From JAIFWC01 sp035688135 (GTDB lineage Bacteria > Patescibacteriota > Saccharimonadia > Saccharimonadales > UBA10212), in the NCBI GenBank assembly GCA_035688135.1, contig DASSNG010000054.1:1-27154 (forward strand): a stretch of DNA of 27,154 nucleotides, given 5' to 3'. Below, one piece after another: positions 1-7,494 of the stretch. The number at the start of each line of letters is the position of its first letter. Within the stretch, counting starts at the first letter, position 1. Below the pieces are notes generated by a model. That model did not search any database. It was not told the origin of the DNA and saw nothing but the letters and a program-made list of their open reading frames with translations. The position numbers were made by a program, and so were the translations under genes.

Positions 1-279
1 GAATCCCAAGAAGCTTCGCTGAGGGCCCAGGCGCAGGCTATCAACGCCGACAGGGCCCGGCTTGACAGCCAGAAGGCCGCCGGCGACACCCAGGCTTATA
101 ATTCCGGAGTGCCGGGATTCAACAGGGACGTAGAAGCCTATAACGCCGGGGTCGAAAGATTGCGCCGGGAAATCTCCGCTTATAACCAGCTGGTGGTAGA
201 GCGCAACGCTATCGCGGTAGAACTCACAAGCCTGGACCAGGCTATAGACACCCGTCTATCTACCCAATCCGCCCAATAA
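1..279 (+). CDS. C-terminal fragment of a coiled-coil protein of unknown function
   Basis: An open frame enters from the left edge with no start in the window and ends at TAA 277-279, leaving 92 residues. The visible part is highly charged and helical, rich in Ala, Gln, Glu and Arg, with no Cys. It has a spaced Tyr-Asn pattern (AYNAGV, AYNQLV) and ends in a short Ser/Thr/Gln tail. The heptad-like spacing of Val, Leu and Ile suggests a coiled coil. No catalytic motif is visible, so no function is proposed. Codon use matches the genes downstream, so the frame is probably real. About 150 bases with two inverted repeats separate it from radA, so it probably ends its own transcription unit. Confidence 0.7.
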   Translation, partial: ESQEASLRAQAQAINADRARLDSQKAAGDTQAYNSGVPGFNRDVEAYNAGVERLRREISAYNQLVVERNAIAVELTSLDQAIDTRLSTQSAQ

Positions 280-310
280 TCAAACGGGCCATTTTTCTCC
301 GGAAGATAGC

Positions 311-339
311 CCAAGCAAAAATCGCATTTTTTTGCCTGG
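311..339 (+). terminator. Possible A/T-rich stem-loop after the first gene
   Basis: Bases 311-321 and 329-339 form an 11-base inverted repeat with one A/C mismatch (CCAAGCAAAAA against TTTTTGCCTGG) and a seven-base loop. It lies 30 bases after the stop of the coiled-coil gene. The stem carries its own A and T runs and could act as a terminator on either strand, but no clean U tract follows it. Confidence 0.35.
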
Positions 340-343
340 CGCG

Positions 344-370
344 ATAAGGAACCGCGAAGGGGTTCCTTAT
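344..370 (+). terminator. Perfect 10-bp stem-loop upstream of radA
   Basis: ATAAGGAACC (344-353) and GGTTCCTTAT (361-370) are exact inverted complements around a seven-base loop. The sequence that follows is A/T-rich but has no immediate T tract. It could be the terminator of the preceding gene, possibly together with the stem at 311-339, or part of the radA control region, since the palindrome at 374-395 starts only four bases later. Confidence 0.45.
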
Positions 371-373
371 GTT

Positions 374-395
374 AATACTTAACTTGTTAAGTATT
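374..395. promoter_or_regulatory. 22-bp perfect palindrome in front of the radA promoter (copy 1 of a dispersed motif)
   Basis: Ten-base arms AATACTTAAC and GTTAAGTATT flank a TT centre with no mismatch. The site covers the expected -35 region of the radA promoter (-10 at 415-420), a typical position for a repressor or activator operator. The same core, TACTTAAC-NN-GTTAAGTA, recurs inside recG (9626-9643) and gdhA (11925-11950). It does not match CIRCE or any LexA, BirA or parS consensus that I can recall. The binding protein is unknown. Confidence 0.7.
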
Positions 396-414
396 TATTA
401 TTTTTCTAAAGTTG

Positions 415-430
415 TAGAATAAGGAAAGAA
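415..430 (+). promoter_or_regulatory. radA promoter -10 element next to the start codon
   Basis: TAGAAT at 415-420 is a good -10 hexamer and lies nine bases before the ATG, so transcription would begin at about 427. AAGGAAAG at 421-428 resembles a ribosome-binding site but would lie at or before the predicted transcript start. No good -35 is seen; the palindrome at 374-395 extends into that area. Confidence 0.5.
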
Positions 431-1776
431 TGGCTAAAAGCTTAGGAGTGAGGTTTATCTGTTCGAATTGCGGCGCCGCCTATAACAAATGGCAGGGCCG
501 CTGCAGTAATTGCGGGCAGTGGAACACGCTGGTGGAACAGGTAGAGGTTTCTGCCGCCGCCGCGGGAGCCAGCGGCAGGAAACTGGAAACAAAATCGGTA
601 GCGGCGGCTCGTAAAACTTCTACCAGCAGGCTTAGTTCAGGCATCAAAGAGGTGGATGACGTTCTGGGCGGCGGGTTCGTACCCGGCAGCGTGAACCTTC
701 TGGCCGGCCAGCCGGGTATCGGCAAAAGCACCATTTTGCTGCAGATAGCCCACGCCGCCGCGGCTAAACTGAAAGTGCTTTATATCAGCGGCGAGGAATC
801 GGCGCAGCAGATAGCCATGCGAGCCGAACGCCTTAAAGCCGATAACAAGAACCTGCAGCTGGCCGTATCCACGGTCGCGAACGACATCGCTTCGACTATC
901 AGCGGCGGAGGATACGATTTGGTTATAGTGGACTCCATACAGACCGTAGCCGTCAACGAGGTGGCATCGGCGGCAGGGAATGTCAGCCAGATAACCAACA
1001 GCACGCACCTGCTTACGGCCGCCGCCAAGGCCAGTGACACCGCCCTGGTGCTGGTCGGCCACGTTACGAAAGAAGGCTCTATAGCCGGCCCTAAATTATT
1101 AGAGCATATGGTGGACGTGGTGCTGCAGCTGGAAGGCGACCGGTACGGCGGATTCAAGATTCTGCGCGGCACAAAGAACCGGTATGGTTCCACCAACGAG
1201 GCCGGGATATTCGAAATGACCGACACCGGCATGGCGCCGGTAGAAAACCCGTCGGCTGCGCTCCTGGCGGAACGCCAGGTAAGCGACGGTTCAATCGTCC
1301 ATGCCACCATGGAGGGCAGCCGCCCGCTGCTGGTGGAGGTCCAGGCGCTGGTCAACCCCACAAGCTATGGGTATCCAAAGCGCACGGCCAGCGGCATAGA
1401 TTTGAACCGCGTCAACCTGCTGGTGGCCATGCTGGAACGCCGCACCAAGCTCAAGCTGGCCGACAAGGATATTTACGTGAATATAGTAGGCGGCATCCGC
1501 TTAAGCGAGCCGGCGGCCGACCTGGCCGTCTGTATGGCTATAGCTTCGGCCGCAAAAGGCATGCAGCTTAAACAGAACGCCGTAGTGTTCGGCGAAGTAG
1601 GCTTGTCCGGAGAAGTCCGCCACGTGCCATTCGTAGACAAAAGGATTGCCGAAGCTAAAAAGTTGGGCTTCAAAGCCGCCATTGGCCCGAACGTCCGAGG
1701 CGGCAAGAAACCGGCGCTGCTTTCGTCGGTTTCCGATGTCCGCAGCGCCCTGAATACTTTTCTGGAAAAAGACTAA
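430..1776 (+). CDS. radA: DNA repair protein RadA
   Basis: RadA is a RecA-like ATPase that promotes branch migration and processing of recombination intermediates. The 448-aa length is normal. An N-terminal C4 zinc finger is intact (C11, C14, C25, C28). The Walker A motif GQPGIGKST is at residues 93-101, and the RadA-specific KNRYG motif is at 249-253. The C-terminal third is the Lon-protease-like domain (for example VNIVGGIRLSEPAADLAV), which in this family serves as an oligomerisation platform. ATG 430 is chosen because it directly precedes the zinc finger. The stop overlaps the stop of the convergent PBP gene by four bases. The upstream palindrome and the -10 hexamer suggest a regulated, nearly leaderless transcript. 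Confidence 0.97.
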   Translation: MAKSLGVRFICSNCGAAYNKWQGRCSNCGQWNTLVEQVEVSAAAAGASGRKLETKSVAAARKTSTSRLSSGIKEVDDVLGGGFVPGSVNLLAGQPGIGKSTILLQIAHAAAAKLKVLYISGEESAQQIAMRAERLKADNKNLQLAVSTVANDIASTISGGGYDLVIVDSIQTVAVNEVASAAGNVSQITNSTHLLTAAAKASDTALVLVGHVTKEGSIAGPKLLEHMVDVVLQLEGDRYGGFKILRGTKNRYGSTNEAGIFEMTDTGMAPVENPSAALLAERQVSDGSIVHATMEGSRPLLVEVQALVNPTSYGYPKRTASGIDLNRVNLLVAMLERRTKLKLADKDIYVNIVGGIRLSEPAADLAVCMAIASAAKGMQLKQNAVVFGEVGLSGEVRHVPFVDKRIAEAKKLGFKAAIGPNVRGGKKPALLSSVSDVRSALNTFLEKD

Positions 1777-4700
1777 GGAACCTGATCCGATTTAGGCGGG
1801 TCGCCGTTACTGTCGCTAAGTTCGATATGGGTACCGTGGGAAGCACTGTAAGGACAGCTCTGGGATGATGTGGGGCCGCAAAGGGTGGTATTGTGGTCGG
1901 TATCCTTGATTGTGTAAGTACCAGAGCCACCTGTCCAGCTAGCCCCGCTTGTGTTTATGTTCGTGAATGTCAGGGGGCTGGCCCCCTTGGTAAAATTTAC
2001 GCCGTCCTGGGTATCCGATCCCTGGTACAGGACACTGTCCGTGACCGTAGCAGTTACCGTCCCGCCGCCGCTGAATGTCGGACTATAGGTACAGCTGACC
2101 GGCTGGCCGTCGCTGATATGGCTTGATGTACAGACCTGCTTGCCGTTCACGCTTATGGTAACCGTACCGGGATATTGCGGATAGTTGCTGTCGTTCAGGG
2201 GGTGGGTGCCGGCGAACGGCGTCGCGGTAATAGTACAACTTGTATCGCAAGTGTCGCCTGTGGTCGGCGTAACTATTGTTACGGTGGGCGAGGCGTCGCC
2301 GCAGTGGTGCACATCGTCTTGCGGTCCGTTACTGGACAGGTTGCTGGAGTTGGAGGCGTTCTGTCCCGGCGGGTAGAAAACGTCTATAGAAAAGGCATTG
2401 GGCGCGGCGCTGCCGCCCAGGGTCTGCTTAGCGGCGGCCGGGGTACAGCTGGTAGCCACTTTGCCCGACACCTTATCTATGACCACGCTCTTGCTGCTAA
2501 CAGCCTTCTGTTTGTACCAGGAAGGGTACAGGTCGGTGCTGGGCGATGGTTCGCGTGAGCCATATCCGACGTGATTGCGGATGACGTAAGCCGGCAGATG
2601 CTGGATGCCGGGCGGCTCCTGCCAGTTGACCGGCTGCTTATTCAGGCTGTCTAAAGCGAATTCCATAACGCGCCGGGTAAGCGGCATGGTCAGGTTTTCC
2701 ATGGCGGTAGTAAGGGCCTTGGTGCGGGTGTGGTAGCCGACCCAGCTGCCAACGGCATACTGGGTATTCCAGCTCATCATCAGGCCGTCGTAATTATCGT
2801 TGGTGGTACCGGTCTTTACCGCTGTCTGCCAGCCTTTATAGTGCTGCCATTTTTGGAAAGAAGAGAAGTAGCTGGCGTTCGGGTCGGAGGCCATCTGGTC
2901 CATGATGTACGCGGAGTCCGGGCGCACCACCTGGGTGCCTTTAGGCTGTTTGAAGGTGTAGAAAGTCTTTCCCGTGGCGTTAACCAGCTGTTTGATGTAG
3001 GTATTGGGGATTGATTTGCCCAGGCGCGCCAAGCTGGCCACCCCATTAATGTGCTGGTCCAGATGCAGGTAAGCGCCGTCGCCGATGGCCGACGCGCCGT
3101 AACATTGGGTCTCATCGCTTTTCTTAGCCTGGTTGACATCCACGCCGTCCTTAAAGCACTTGTAGGCGTCATCGTAACCCATCAGGGAGTCCGCGGTGCT
3201 GATTACCTTATTTATAGATTGCGTGCGGTTAGGGCTGGTGTCGTTGGGCGTCGCTTGCAGCATAGCCTTCACCGCGGGAACGTTACGCGAGCCGCCAAGG
3301 GCATAACGCAGGGTCTCCGGGCCGGGATAACGGAAGTCGTAGTCGTGCAGGCAGTTTATATTCTTGCCGCTTTTAATGGTGCACGGGTAGCCGGGAATCG
3401 GGCCCTGGCTGTCATACAGGACCGAACCGGCCCCGACGTTGGTGTTGTTTTCTATGAGAGTGGTGTAATCGTACGGTTTAAAGCTGGACCCGGGAGAAAT
3501 ATAGGCCGTATGGGCGTAGTTGAACTGGCCGTGGTCCTTGTTAAAGAAATCGACCCCGCCCACAAGAGCACGCATCTGGCCGGTGGCGGTATCCTCTACT
3601 ACCATGGCTTCTTCGTCGCCGCCATGGTATTTGACGTTGTTCAGGTTCTCCTGCACGGCTTTCTCGGCTTCGTTCTGCAGGTTCATGTCCAGAGTGGTTA
3701 TGACTTTCCAGCCGCCGACTTTAGCGGACTGGCTGGCAAAGCGCCTGTTCAGCTCATCGCGGGCCGCCAGTACGAAATACGGCGCCCTGATGCCGGCGTA
3801 GTATGACTGCATCGGATGGACTTGCGCCAGCACGTCAACCTTCTTAGCGGCCGACGCCTGCTGTTTTGTTATCTTGCCTTGGCTGGCCATCTGGTCCAGT
3901 ACGTAATCGTAACGGTTGGTGAAAAGCTGCTCGTCAAAATAGCTGCTGTACTTTGAGTAATAGGTAGGCGATTTAGGTATAGTCGCCAAAAAAGCCGCCT
4001 GCGCAAGGGTAAGGTTCTTGGCGTCCACGTGGAAGTAGTCCTGCGCCGCCGCCTGCACGCCATAGTCGACGCCGCCGTAAGGGGCGATATCAAGATAGCT
4101 GGTGAGAATCTGATCCTTGGTGTAATTGCGCTCAAGCTCCACGGCCAAAATCAGCTCTTTGACTTTCAGGGCCAGGGTGCGGTCCTGGTTATAATCCTGG
4201 GTAAGTTTTACCAGCTGCTGGGTGATGGTTGAGCCGCCTTGGGTGCCTCCCCGGTGCAGGATGTCAACGTAGGCCGCCCGCAGAATCCCGCGGATGTCAA
4301 ATCCCCGGTGATTGTAGAAATCCTTATCCTCTACCGCCACGGTGGCGTCCTTCATGTATTGGGAGATATCGCTGCTGGGCACCGGCACTCGTTTTACGGC
4401 ATTGTAGTCCTGCCACAGCAGGACCTTGCCGGTCTGGTCATAATAACTGACGCTGCCCCCGATATTACTGCCGGACAGGTCGGTTATATCCTTCAGGTCC
4501 TTGCGATAATAAGCGAATACGGCCAGCGTAAGGATGAACATGGCCAGAATGGCGATACCGGCAATCTTAAGAGCCATGATGGCTCCATCCCGGCTGAACC
4601 AGAAAGCCGCCAGCCGTTTGGGGTGCATGCGCCAGAATATGCGCTTGACCCTGGATTTAGGCAGCCCGCGCAGGCGGTTAACCTTTCGCAGCGCCTTAGC

Positions 4701-4808
4701 TTGGCGCATAGCGCTATAACGTTCCCCCAATGACCGGTTTACCTTCAGCACTTTGCCGCTCCTGGTAGTTATCGGCCGGCTGCCAGAACGTCGCGGATTT
4801 TTCTTCAT
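1773..4808 (-). CDS. Bifunctional class A penicillin-binding protein with a Cys-rich C-terminal extension
   Basis: This is a peptidoglycan glycosyltransferase/transpeptidase of 1011 aa. Residues 1-75 are strongly basic and cytoplasmic, and a transmembrane helix spans about 77-100. The GT51 domain follows, with the catalytic EDKDF at 160-164, GGSTITQQLVK and the ELERNYTKDQIL segment. The transpeptidase domain has the SxxK motif at S441-K444, SRN at 507-509 and KTGT at 665-668, so both active sites look intact. From about residue 770 there is a Ser/Thr/Gly-rich extracellular tail of roughly 240 residues with Ig-like beta character (PTVTIVTP, GTVTISVNG) and eight Cys. All 12 Cys of the protein are on the external side. 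ATG 4808 opens the basic leader. Its products cross-link strands made from lipid II, which the nearby murT-gatD genes would amidate. Confidence 0.95.
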   Translation of the reverse strand: MKKNPRRSGSRPITTRSGKVLKVNRSLGERYSAMRQAKALRKVNRLRGLPKSRVKRIFWRMHPKRLAAFWFSRDGAIMALKIAGIAILAMFILTLAVFAYYRKDLKDITDLSGSNIGGSVSYYDQTGKVLLWQDYNAVKRVPVPSSDISQYMKDATVAVEDKDFYNHRGFDIRGILRAAYVDILHRGGTQGGSTITQQLVKLTQDYNQDRTLALKVKELILAVELERNYTKDQILTSYLDIAPYGGVDYGVQAAAQDYFHVDAKNLTLAQAAFLATIPKSPTYYSKYSSYFDEQLFTNRYDYVLDQMASQGKITKQQASAAKKVDVLAQVHPMQSYYAGIRAPYFVLAARDELNRRFASQSAKVGGWKVITTLDMNLQNEAEKAVQENLNNVKYHGGDEEAMVVEDTATGQMRALVGGVDFFNKDHGQFNYAHTAYISPGSSFKPYDYTTLIENNTNVGAGSVLYDSQGPIPGYPCTIKSGKNINCLHDYDFRYPGPETLRYALGGSRNVPAVKAMLQATPNDTSPNRTQSINKVISTADSLMGYDDAYKCFKDGVDVNQAKKSDETQCYGASAIGDGAYLHLDQHINGVASLARLGKSIPNTYIKQLVNATGKTFYTFKQPKGTQVVRPDSAYIMDQMASDPNASYFSSFQKWQHYKGWQTAVKTGTTNDNYDGLMMSWNTQYAVGSWVGYHTRTKALTTAMENLTMPLTRRVMEFALDSLNKQPVNWQEPPGIQHLPAYVIRNHVGYGSREPSPSTDLYPSWYKQKAVSSKSVVIDKVSGKVATSCTPAAAKQTLGGSAAPNAFSIDVFYPPGQNASNSSNLSSNGPQDDVHHCGDASPTVTIVTPTTGDTCDTSCTITATPFAGTHPLNDSNYPQYPGTVTISVNGKQVCTSSHISDGQPVSCTYSPTFSGGGTVTATVTDSVLYQGSDTQDGVNFTKGASPLTFTNINTSGASWTGGSGTYTIKDTDHNTTLCGPTSSQSCPYSASHGTHIELSDSNGDPPKSDQVP

Positions 4809-4839
4809 CTAAATTCTATATACTCCCTGCTTATGATTA

Positions 4840-4845
4840 ATTATA
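4840..4845 (-). promoter_or_regulatory. Probable -10 of the PBP gene
   Basis: On the minus strand this reads TATAAT, 31 bases upstream of the ATG at 4808, giving a predicted leader of about 25 bases. A GGGAG lies in that leader but about 14 bases from the start. A TAGAAT nearer the gene is only four bases from the ATG and would start transcription inside the coding region. The palindrome at 4855-4870 overlaps the expected -35. Confidence 0.45.
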
Positions 4846-4854
4846 TCAAGCCCC

Positions 4855-4870
4855 GGCGGCATTTGCCGCC
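4855..4870. repeat. GC-rich inverted repeat between divergent PBP and tyrS genes
   Basis: GGCGGCA (4855-4861) and TGCCGCC (4864-4870) are exact inverted complements with two central bases, in an otherwise A/T-rich 152-base divergent region. The two-base centre suits a dimeric DNA-binding protein better than an RNA hairpin. A run of six A follows on the plus strand, so it does not look like a plus-strand terminator. Confidence 0.45.
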
Positions 4871-4918
4871 AAAAAATATCAAATTCTGCACGGGAGGAAT
4901 ATTTCATGGAGCCTAGGT

Positions 4919-4924
4919 TATACT
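4919..4924 (+). promoter_or_regulatory. Probable -10 of the tyrS-murT-gatD unit
   Basis: TATACT lies 36 bases before the tyrS ATG, so a leader of about 30 bases is expected. No convincing -35 is seen at the right spacing, and no strong Shine-Dalgarno sequence precedes the ATG. Confidence 0.4.
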
Positions 4925-4960
4925 AATAATAAGTAAAAGAAGTTACCTGAAAAACAGCTT

Positions 4961-6205
4961 ATGACCCTTAGCGAAGATTTGAAATGGCGCGGACTTATAA
5001 AGGATAAGACCTTCGCCGATATAAAGTGGCTGGACACGCCCCGGACTTTTTACCACGGCGTGGACGCTTCGGCGGACAGTATGACCATCGGCAACCTGGC
5101 GGCCATGATGACGGCCCGGCGCCTGCTGGACTCCGGCTGGAAAGCCGTGCTGCTGGCCGGCGGCGCCACCAGCCTGGTGGGGGACCCGGGCGGCAAGAAT
5201 GAAGAGCGCGAACTAAAGCCGCGCGAAGAAATCCAAAAGAACGTACAGGCTATAAAAGGCCAGATTTCCATGCTATTCGCGGGCAAAGAGTTTGCCCTGG
5301 TAGATAATTACGACTGGTTCAAAGACGTCGGCTACCTGGAGTTTTTAAGGGAGGTCGGCAAACACTATTCCATGACTGAACTGATGCAGCGCGATTTCGT
5401 CACCGAACGCATGGGGGAAGGCGGCAGCGGCATAAGCTACGCCGAATTCAGCTATTCGCTCATACAGGGCTATGATTACTGGCAGCTATATAAGAACCAT
5501 GGGGTGGAGCTCCAGATAGGCGGTTCCGACCAGTGGGGGAATATGCTGTCGGGCGTGCCGCTGATACGCAAAAAAGAGAACGCCGAGGTCCATGCATTAA
5601 GCATGCCGCTGGTCGTCAATAAGGCTACCGGGGTAAAATTCGGTAAATCGGAATCCGGCGCGGTCTGGCTGGACCCCGCCCGAACCAGCCCAACACAGTT
5701 CTACCAGTTCTGGATAAACGTCGATGACGCCGATGCGGAAGAGTACCTGAAGGTCTTCACTCTGCTGCCAAAAGAGAAAATAGAAGAGTTAATCAGCCGG
5801 CATAAGGCGGCCCCGGCCGAAAGAATCGCCCAGACCGCCTTGGCGGCCGAAGTCACAAAGCTTGTCCATGGCCAGGACGCGGTTGATTTCGCGCAAACGA
5901 TAACTGAATATCTTGTCGGCCACAGGCCTATAGAAGAGGCTGACGACGCGGCTATGCAGGAAGTCCGTCAGGCCCTGCCAGGGTTTAAGGCCCAGCCGGG
6001 AGTGCCGGTCATAGAAGCTTTAGTCGGTACCGGGCTGGCCTCCAGCAACACCGAAGCCCGGCGCTTAGTCCAGAATAAGGCAGTCTACGTTAACGGCGAA
6101 CAGTTCCAAAAAGACCATCTGGAGGCGGGTGATTTTAAGAATGGGCGGCTGATGCTGCGGCGCGGCAAAGCTTATAAAGATTCAGCCCTTATCGAGCTGG
6201 TTTAG
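4961..6205 (+). CDS. tyrS: Tyrosine--tRNA ligase
   Basis: This class I aminoacyl-tRNA synthetase charges tRNA-Tyr. It is 414 aa, normal for the bacterial family. The N-terminal Rossmann domain contains YHGVDASADSMTIGNL at residues 31-46, the equivalent of the HIGH signature. The second signature, KFGKS at 226-230, replaces KMSKS as is usual for TyrRS. The GGSDQWGN segment at 187-194 is typical of the tyrosine site. Residues from about 345 onward form the C-terminal S4-like RNA-binding domain (EARRLVQNKAVYVNG). The HIGH signature is degenerate: Thr and Asn occupy the two His positions. The stop is five bases before murT, so the genes are probably co-transcribed. Confidence 0.96.
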   Translation: MTLSEDLKWRGLIKDKTFADIKWLDTPRTFYHGVDASADSMTIGNLAAMMTARRLLDSGWKAVLLAGGATSLVGDPGGKNEERELKPREEIQKNVQAIKGQISMLFAGKEFALVDNYDWFKDVGYLEFLREVGKHYSMTELMQRDFVTERMGEGGSGISYAEFSYSLIQGYDYWQLYKNHGVELQIGGSDQWGNMLSGVPLIRKKENAEVHALSMPLVVNKATGVKFGKSESGAVWLDPARTSPTQFYQFWINVDDADAEEYLKVFTLLPKEKIEELISRHKAAPAERIAQTALAAEVTKLVHGQDAVDFAQTITEYLVGHRPIEEADDAAMQEVRQALPGFKAQPGVPVIEALVGTGLASSNTEARRLVQNKAVYVNGEQFQKDHLEAGDFKNGRLMLRRGKAYKDSALIELV

Positions 6206-6210
6206 GGTAA

Positions 6211-7494
6211 ATGCGGGACTTTACAGCCACCGTCGTCGGGAAATCGGTCAGAGCCGGGCTGATGTTCAGGCGCGGCGGCGGGCAGGCGCTGCCAGGCCTG
6301 GTAGTCGAGAAGCTATTCCCCAAGTATGTGACTTCCATGCTTTCCAAGCTGCCTGAGGGCATCGTAGTCATCACCGGCACCAATGGCAAAACCACTACCA
6401 CTAAGATGGTCGTGCATCTGCTGGCGGCAAATGGCAAGCGGGTGCTAACTAACCAGACCGGCAGCAACCTTATACGCGGCATAGCGTCATCCATCTCCCA
6501 GAACGCCAGATTAACCGGCCGGCTCCCTTACGATATCGCCGTCCTGGAAGTTGACGAAGCTACCGCCAGGCAGCTGGTAAAGCAGGTAAGGCCGCGGTGG
6601 GTGCTGGCGCTGAACGTCAGCCGCGACCAACTGGACCGCTTCGGAGAGGTAGACACCATCGCGGATTATATCGGCGCCGCCATGGAGCAGGCTGCCGAAG
6701 GCATAGTTACCAACGCCCGCGATCCCAACCTGCTTGGCAGGGCTTCTAAAATAGCTTCTGATAGAGGCTTGCGGCTGGAGCTTTTCGCTTCAGCGCCCGC
6801 CCTTGCCAGACACTTCCCCACGGATTATGAGCTGGCAGCGGTGAACCAGCCCGTGAAAAATTATGAAAAACCCGGCAAAACAGAGGTGAACACGGTGCTG
6901 GCGGATTTCCGTGAAAACCATGTGAAATATAAGCTGGGCGGTAAAGCTTTCGAATCTGCTTTAAAGATTTCCGGCCAGCACAACTACCTTAACGGCGCCG
7001 CCGCGCTGGCTTTGGCCCGCTGCCTGCTGCCTGAAGCGCCGGAGGGGAATCTGGTGAAGGAGCTGGCGAATGTATCTTTGGCATTTGGGCGGGGCGAAAA
7101 GTACAGGCTAAAGACCGGTGCTGTAATCGAATTAGTGCTGGTGAAGAATCCCGCCAGTTTTACCCAAGCCCTGGCGTCATACGGTTCGCGGCGGCAGAAC
7201 CTGATGATAGCTATAAACGACAATATCGCCGACGGGCGGGACGTTTCCTGGCTGTGGGACGTTGATTTTAAGCCCTTGGCCGGCCGGAAAATAACAGTGA
7301 CCAGCGGCACGCGGGCGGCCGATATGGCCCTGCGCCTGAGTTATGACGGCATAGAGACAAAAAGAGTAATAACCGATTTGCATAAGGGATTGGGGCTGCT
7401 TGCCCTGCAGGACGGCGAAAAGGTGGTTCTGGCGACCTATACAGCGATGCTTCGCCTATACGCCTATTTGTCTAAGAAGGGGGTTAAGATCTGA
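6211..7494 (+). CDS. murT: Lipid II isoglutaminyl synthase, Mur ligase subunit MurT
   Basis: MurT activates the alpha-carboxylate of D-Glu in lipid II with ATP, and GatD supplies the ammonia, giving D-isoglutamine in the stem peptide. It is 427 aa. The Mur ligase P-loop GTNGKTTT is at residues 56-63, followed by the NQTGSNL and NVSRDQLDRFGE segments of the central domain. The C-terminal domain carries the conserved DGRDVSWLWDVDF stretch at 341-353. Usual family members carry a four-Cys zinc ribbon inserted in the central domain. Here residues 190-250 contain no Cys, and the only Cys in the protein is C271. The TGA stop overlaps the gatD ATG by one base (TGATG), so the two subunits are translationally coupled. 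Confidence 0.93.
   Translation: MRDFTATVVGKSVRAGLMFRRGGGQALPGLVVEKLFPKYVTSMLSKLPEGIVVITGTNGKTTTTKMVVHLLAANGKRVLTNQTGSNLIRGIASSISQNARLTGRLPYDIAVLEVDEATARQLVKQVRPRWVLALNVSRDQLDRFGEVDTIADYIGAAMEQAAEGIVTNARDPNLLGRASKIASDRGLRLELFASAPALARHFPTDYELAAVNQPVKNYEKPGKTEVNTVLADFRENHVKYKLGGKAFESALKISGQHNYLNGAAALALARCLLPEAPEGNLVKELANVSLAFGRGEKYRLKTGAVIELVLVKNPASFTQALASYGSRRQNLMIAINDNIADGRDVSWLWDVDFKPLAGRKITVTSGTRAADMALRLSYDGIETKRVITDLHKGLGLLALQDGEKVVLATYTAMLRLYAYLSKKGVKI

Noticed and set aside
3051..3806. Long open frame on the plus strand opposite the PBP gene (251 codons)
   Set aside because: It is a shadow of the minus-strand PBP frame, which carries all GT51 and transpeptidase motifs; the shadow translation has no recognisable domain.
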